From Algoriphagus aquimarinus (lineage in GTDB: Bacteria; Bacteroidota; Bacteroidia; Cytophagales; Cyclobacteriaceae), in the NCBI RefSeq assembly GCF_007997215.1, contig NZ_VORW01000001.1, positions 372,001 to 436,000 of the forward strand: DNA of 64,000 bases, in the 5' to 3' direction. Positions 62,489 through 64,000 of this stretch are shown here, one piece after another. The notes beneath the pieces are model-generated. The model was not told where the DNA came from. It worked only from the letters and a program-made list of their open reading frames with translations, and did not search any database. Each line of letters starts with the position of its first letter. The first letter of the stretch is position 1. Position numbers and translations under genes: made by a program.

Positions 62489-63202
62489 ATGACACTTAAT
62501 ATATACGACACCAAAGATCAGGTTGCCAAGGAGTTTTCTGAATACTTCAGAGACTTAGCAAAGAGCGATCAAACCATCCACATCGCACTTTCCGGAGGTA
62601 GCACGCCCAAGATTATTTTCGATTATTTAGCAGCTCATTTTGGAAGTGAAATCGACTGGTCAAAAATCAACTTCTACTGGGGAGATGAACGCTGCGTAGC
62701 ACCCGACGACTCTGAAAGCAATTACAAGATGACTGTGGATCACTTGCTATCGAAGATTGAGATTCCTACGGCAAATATTCATCGAGTTTTGGGAGAAAAT
62801 GACCCAGAAAGTGAAGCCGTTCGGTACAGTCAAGTTTTGGACAAAGAGCTTCCAAAATTGAATGATATTCCTCAGTTTGACCTAGTCATGCTAGGAATGG
62901 GTGATGATGGACACACTGTTTCTATTTTCCCTGATTCTATTTCACTTTGGGATTCTCCAGAAAACTGTGTCGTAGCTACACACCCTGATTCTGGCCAAAA
63001 GCGGGTAACCATCACTGGTAAAATTGTCAATAATGCCAAAGCAGTTGCCTTCTTAGTAACTGGAGCTGGTAAAGCGGAAAAAGTGCAGGAAATCATCAAA
63101 AAGGACAAGGACTTTGCGCTATATCCAGCAAACTTGGTGCAGCCATCACATGGTGAATTGATCTGGTTTTTGGATAAGGATGCTGCGAAAGGTATAAGAT
63201 AG
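62489..63202 (+). CDS. pgl: 6-phosphogluconolactonase
   Basis: 237 residues, NagB/Pgl fold. IHIALSGGSTPKIIFDYLAA, INFYWGDERCVAPDDSESNY, DLVMLGMGDDGHTVSIFPDS with catalytic Asp/His region, and KRVTITGKIVNNAKAVAFLV. Hydrolyses the lactone made by Zwf. Start ATG at 62489. Confidence 0.95.
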   Translation: MTLNIYDTKDQVAKEFSEYFRDLAKSDQTIHIALSGGSTPKIIFDYLAAHFGSEIDWSKINFYWGDERCVAPDDSESNYKMTVDHLLSKIEIPTANIHRVLGENDPESEAVRYSQVLDKELPKLNDIPQFDLVMLGMGDDGHTVSIFPDSISLWDSPENCVVATHPDSGQKRVTITGKIVNNAKAVAFLVTGAGKAEKVQEIIKKDKDFALYPANLVQPSHGELIWFLDKDAAKGIR

Positions 63203-63227
63203 CCTCGTTTTAAATACTTGAACATCA

Positions 63228-63260
63228 ATTCTGCGGACGCAAACCGCAGGATTTTTTTTT
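63228..63260 (+). terminator. Rho-independent terminator of pgl
   Basis: 9-bp stem ATTCTGCGG / CCGCAGGAT (one G-T pair), 7-nt loop, then a long T run, 25 bp after the pgl stop. Confidence 0.88.
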
Positions 63261-63350
63261 GCTTTTCCCCCCAGTATTCAGGTCTGCTAAAACTTAATTC
63301 CTCAGCAACTTGTTGTGAGCTCATAAGAAAACTATTAACCAATCATTATA

Positions 63351-64000
63351 ATGACACAAGTAAAATCATATGCAGCGCAGAAAGCTGATCAACCACTTGC
63401 ACCTTTTGATCTAGAAAGACGTACTCCAGGCCCAACAGATGTAGAAATCGAAATATTGTATTGCGGAGTATGTCACTCAGACATTCATACAGCTCGAAAT
63501 GAATGGGGAGGGACAATGTATCCAGTAGTTCCAGGTCACGAGATCGTTGGCAAAGTATCTTCAGTGGGTTCTGATGTCACCAAACATAAAGTAGGCGACA
63601 CGGTAGGTGTTGGATGTTTTGTTGATTCATGTGGACATTGTAATAATTGCGCAGAAGACTTGGAGCAATACTGTGAAAACGGTAACTCTCAGACATATAA
63701 TGCATTCCTTCAGGATAAAAAAACTATCACCTATGGGGGATACTCCACTCATATCGTGGTAACTGAAAAGTTTGTATTAAGCGTATCAGATAAGTTACCA
63801 CTTGAAGCTGTGGCTCCTTTGCTTTGTGCTGGGATTACGACCTATTCACCTTTGAAGCATTGGAATGTAAAAGCAGGTGATAAAGTTGCTGTGGTAGGAT
63901 TGGGAGGACTAGGTCACATGGCAGTGAAGATTGCTGCGGCAATGGGAGCAGAAGTGACCATGCTAAGCAGATCTCCTGAAAAAGCTAAGGATGCCGATGC
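63351..64000 (+). CDS. Zinc-dependent alcohol dehydrogenase, YahK/cinnamyl-type (3' truncated by window)
   Basis: The ATG at 63351 opens a frame that runs to the window end without a stop (216 codons seen). Catalytic zinc site GVCHSDIHTARNEWGG and VVPGHEIVGKVSSVGSDV; structural zinc cysteines in FVDSCGHCNNCAEDLEQYC; then PLLCAGITTYSPLKHW and the cofactor motif VVGLGGLGHMAVKIAAAMGA. This pattern fits NADPH-dependent aldehyde reductases of the YahK/Ahr/cinnamyl alcohol dehydrogenase group, which reduce many aldehydes. Confidence 0.92.
   Translation, partial: MTQVKSYAAQKADQPLAPFDLERRTPGPTDVEIEILYCGVCHSDIHTARNEWGGTMYPVVPGHEIVGKVSSVGSDVTKHKVGDTVGVGCFVDSCGHCNNCAEDLEQYCENGNSQTYNAFLQDKKTITYGGYSTHIVVTEKFVLSVSDKLPLEAVAPLLCAGITTYSPLKHWNVKAGDKVAVVGLGGLGHMAVKIAAAMGAEVTMLSRSPEKAKDAD

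Overview
The window reads as chromosomal DNA of a Bacteroidota bacterium, most likely Cytophagales and close to Cyclobacteriaceae/Algoriphagus. This is inferred from TAnnTTTG-type promoter boxes, near absence of Shine-Dalgarno sequences, an S16 protein with a long acidic tail, six-bladed beta-propeller lipoproteins, DUF4143 ATPases and several short palindromic intergenic repeat families. No taxonomic search was possible. The window opens inside a DadA-like oxidoreductase gene and closes inside an alcohol dehydrogenase gene.

Layout: (1) 0-6 kb: Uma2-type nuclease, then a minus-strand arginine operon argB-argD-argC-argJ. (2) 6-18.3 kb: an exopolysaccharide/O-antigen-like locus with a pyruvyl transferase (minus strand), Wzx-like flippase, six glycosyltransferases including the priming enzyme, a Wzy-like polymerase/ligase, a secreted beta-helix protein, and a terminator. 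(3) 18.3-22.8 kb: DoxX protein, PQQ/heme-c dehydrogenase lipoprotein, small membrane protein, beta-propeller lipoprotein. (4) 22.9-25.4 kb: the classical rpsP-rimM-trmD-rplS operon (minus strand). (5) 25.6-26.2 kb: the most unusual part. Two tRNA-Arg(CCT)-like genes, each with the same 83-bp palindrome-containing insert exactly between the D-loop GG pair, flank a small GIY-YIG nuclease gene. The second copy has a further 27-bp palindrome in its T-loop.

(6) 26.3-33.8 kb: a minus-strand carbohydrate catabolic cluster (two TIM-barrel epimerases, SMP-30 lactonase, SDR, zinc dehydrogenase, HUMPS-family decarboxylase), followed by a dipeptidase and an RsmI-like methyltransferase. (7) 33.9-40 kb: hydrolase, pdxJ, yqeY-cvpA-pabA/trpG, beta-propeller lipoprotein, RluA-type pseudouridine synthase, histidine phosphatase. 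(8) 40-44 kb: glpD-glpK-glpF for glycerol. (9) 44-48.9 kb: a DUF4143 ATPase preceded by a 54-bp near-perfect palindrome, acyl-CoA dehydrogenase, TPR histidine kinase. (10) 49-52.6 kb: sodium symporter plus myo-inositol oxygenase and an unrecognised gene. (11) 52.8-64 kb: secreted hydrolase, a zinc-knuckle SDR, oxyR/ahpC/ahpD peroxide defence, gnd/zwf/pgl pentose phosphate genes and a partial zinc alcohol dehydrogenase.

The genes describe a heterotroph using glycerol, sugars/sugar acids and inositol, with an oxidative pentose phosphate branch that can supply NADPH. The strongest candidate for an undescribed system is the interrupted tRNA-Arg / GIY-YIG module at 25.6-26.2 kb. The palindrome in front of the DUF4143 ATPase is second.
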